The translations under genes were made by a program, and so were the position numbers. A stretch of 12,944 nucleotides of DNA from Verrucomicrobiota bacterium (GTDB lineage: Bacteria; Verrucomicrobiota; Kiritimatiellia; JAAZAB01), in NCBI GenBank assembly GCA_018896395.1, contig JAHIMN010000120.1, positions 1 to 12,944 of the forward strand, in the 5' to 3' direction. The notes under the pieces were generated by a model. It was not told the DNA's origin, made no database searches, and worked only from the letters and a program-made list of their open reading frames with translations. Within the stretch, counting starts at the first letter, position 1, and every line of letters begins with the position of its first letter. Shown piece by piece: positions 12,193-12,944 of this stretch.

Positions 12193-12944
12193 CTACTCCG
12201 CCGCCGCCGCAGTCGGCGCCCTCCCCAGCGTTTCGTCCATGAAGCCCTGGAGATCGCGCGGGTTTTCGAAGATGGCAAACGTGGTGATCGAAATGAGTTC
12301 GGAGCCTTTCAGCCATTTTTGCTCCACTTGCGCGGAGCCGATCGTTTCCAGCTCGAAGGCGCCCATATCGGCATCGGAATTGAAAATACTGTAATTATCG
12401 GCGGCGGAGGCCGGGCCCTGGGGCTGGTCGTTGTCGGCGATATTGAAGTAAAGGCCACCGGCTACGCTGCAATTTTCGCGTACACAGACCAGGCGCCGGG
12501 AGAGATCGTAAAATCCTATGAACCGCGCGCCAGCCGCCTGTCGAATGCCGATCTGGCCCTTGCGCCGGGCATCCGTTTTGTAGGTGAACCCCTGGGGGGC
12601 ATATGCGATGCGCTCGCTGGGGTGCTCGTAAAAATCAAAATTTATGGCTTGTTCCGGATGGACCACGGCACAGAACGAGATCGTCTGGCCGGTGCCCTCA
12701 AACTGTTCGAGTGTCCAACTGGCAAGTAGCGCCGCATCTACAGGCACCTTGTTCAGAACGGTGAACGTATCGGTCGTCTGGTACGAAAGAAATCCTTCCA
12801 GGTGGTATCGCTGAAGGCCGAGAGGCGGCTTGGGAATAAGCCGGAAGGCCCGTTGCATGCGGGTTTCAACCTTGGTTCCGGCGCGGTTGACGAGCGCAAT
12901 CTGTTTCTGCAGGACAGCCGCGCGATCGTTAAGGGCACCGACCA
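12193..12944 (-). CDS. Unrecognised protein, 5' end beyond window
   Basis: The minus-strand frame is open from the right edge to a TAG at 12195-12193, giving 249 visible residues; the N-terminus is missing. An internal ATG at 12858 exists, but the frame continues upstream with similar composition (LNDRAAVLQKQIALVNRAG), so the real start probably lies outside. The protein is rich in aromatic and beta-forming residues with no transmembrane segment. Features include VDAALLASWTLEQFEGTG, ISFCAVVHPEQAINFDFYE, GARFIGFYDLSRRLVCVREN and DADMGAFELETIGS. The last, followed by a LKGSELISITTFAIF strand, is reminiscent of galactose-mutarotase-like beta-sandwich proteins that act on or bind sugars, but I cannot place it in a family. 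It is convergent with alaS and ends 154 bp from it. Confidence 0.75.
   Translation of the reverse strand, partial: VGALNDRAAVLQKQIALVNRAGTKVETRMQRAFRLIPKPPLGLQRYHLEGFLSYQTTDTFTVLNKVPVDAALLASWTLEQFEGTGQTISFCAVVHPEQAINFDFYEHPSERIAYAPQGFTYKTDARRKGQIGIRQAAGARFIGFYDLSRRLVCVRENCSVAGGLYFNIADNDQPQGPASAADNYSIFNSDADMGAFELETIGSAQVEQKWLKGSELISITTFAIFENPRDLQGFMDETLGRAPTAAAAE

Overview
The window looks like chromosomal DNA of an uncultured bacterium with moderately high GC. Three things suggest a free-living, polysaccharide-degrading lineage, perhaps of the PVC superphylum (Kiritimatiellota/Lentisphaerota type) or Omnitrophota: a secreted FG-GAP repeat protein, a GH29 fucosidase, and intergenic spaces packed with palindromic repeats. 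The compact AlaRS form and the repeat style point the same way. This assignment is inference; no rRNA or other phylogenetic marker was compared.

Layout, left to right. Positions 1-1953 (minus) hold a large exported FG-GAP beta-propeller protein whose 3' end lies off the left edge. A divergent intergenic region follows, with good promoter candidates for both flanking genes. Positions 2343-3626 (plus) encode a cytoplasmic GH29 alpha-L-fucosidase-type enzyme. Positions 4037-5263 (plus) encode a two-lobed cupin resembling class I mannose-6-phosphate isomerase. Next is a translation and housekeeping block: rpsB (5674-6621), tsf (6975-7820), galE (7828-8799), recA (8977-10020) and alaS (10251-12038), all plus. 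A convergent gene of unknown function enters from the right edge (12193-12944, minus).

The genes are mostly textbook; the spaces between them are not. Nearly every intergenic gap is filled by short perfect or near-perfect palindromes that recur within the window, sit inside one another, and share flanks. Three composite elements (3640-3788, 6621-6780, 6770-6964) have the same left and right ends but different palindromic cargo. A 32-36 bp hairpin occurs three times, each time inside or directly against another palindromic repeat. A 28-bp hairpin occurs in the rpsB leader and again in frame inside the rpsB coding sequence. A modular, nested family of non-coding repeats is therefore the most unusual content here, but no gene that could move them (RAYT-like transposase, reverse transcriptase or other transposase) is in the window.

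Functionally, rpsB, tsf and galE probably form one transcription unit, with galE only 7 nt after tsf. The 350-bp rpsB-tsf spacer carries two composite repeats that could act on the mRNA. recA and alaS are neighbours, as in many bacteria, but are separated here by another repeat. The fucosidase and cupin may take part in sugar catabolism, but each has its own repeat-filled upstream region.
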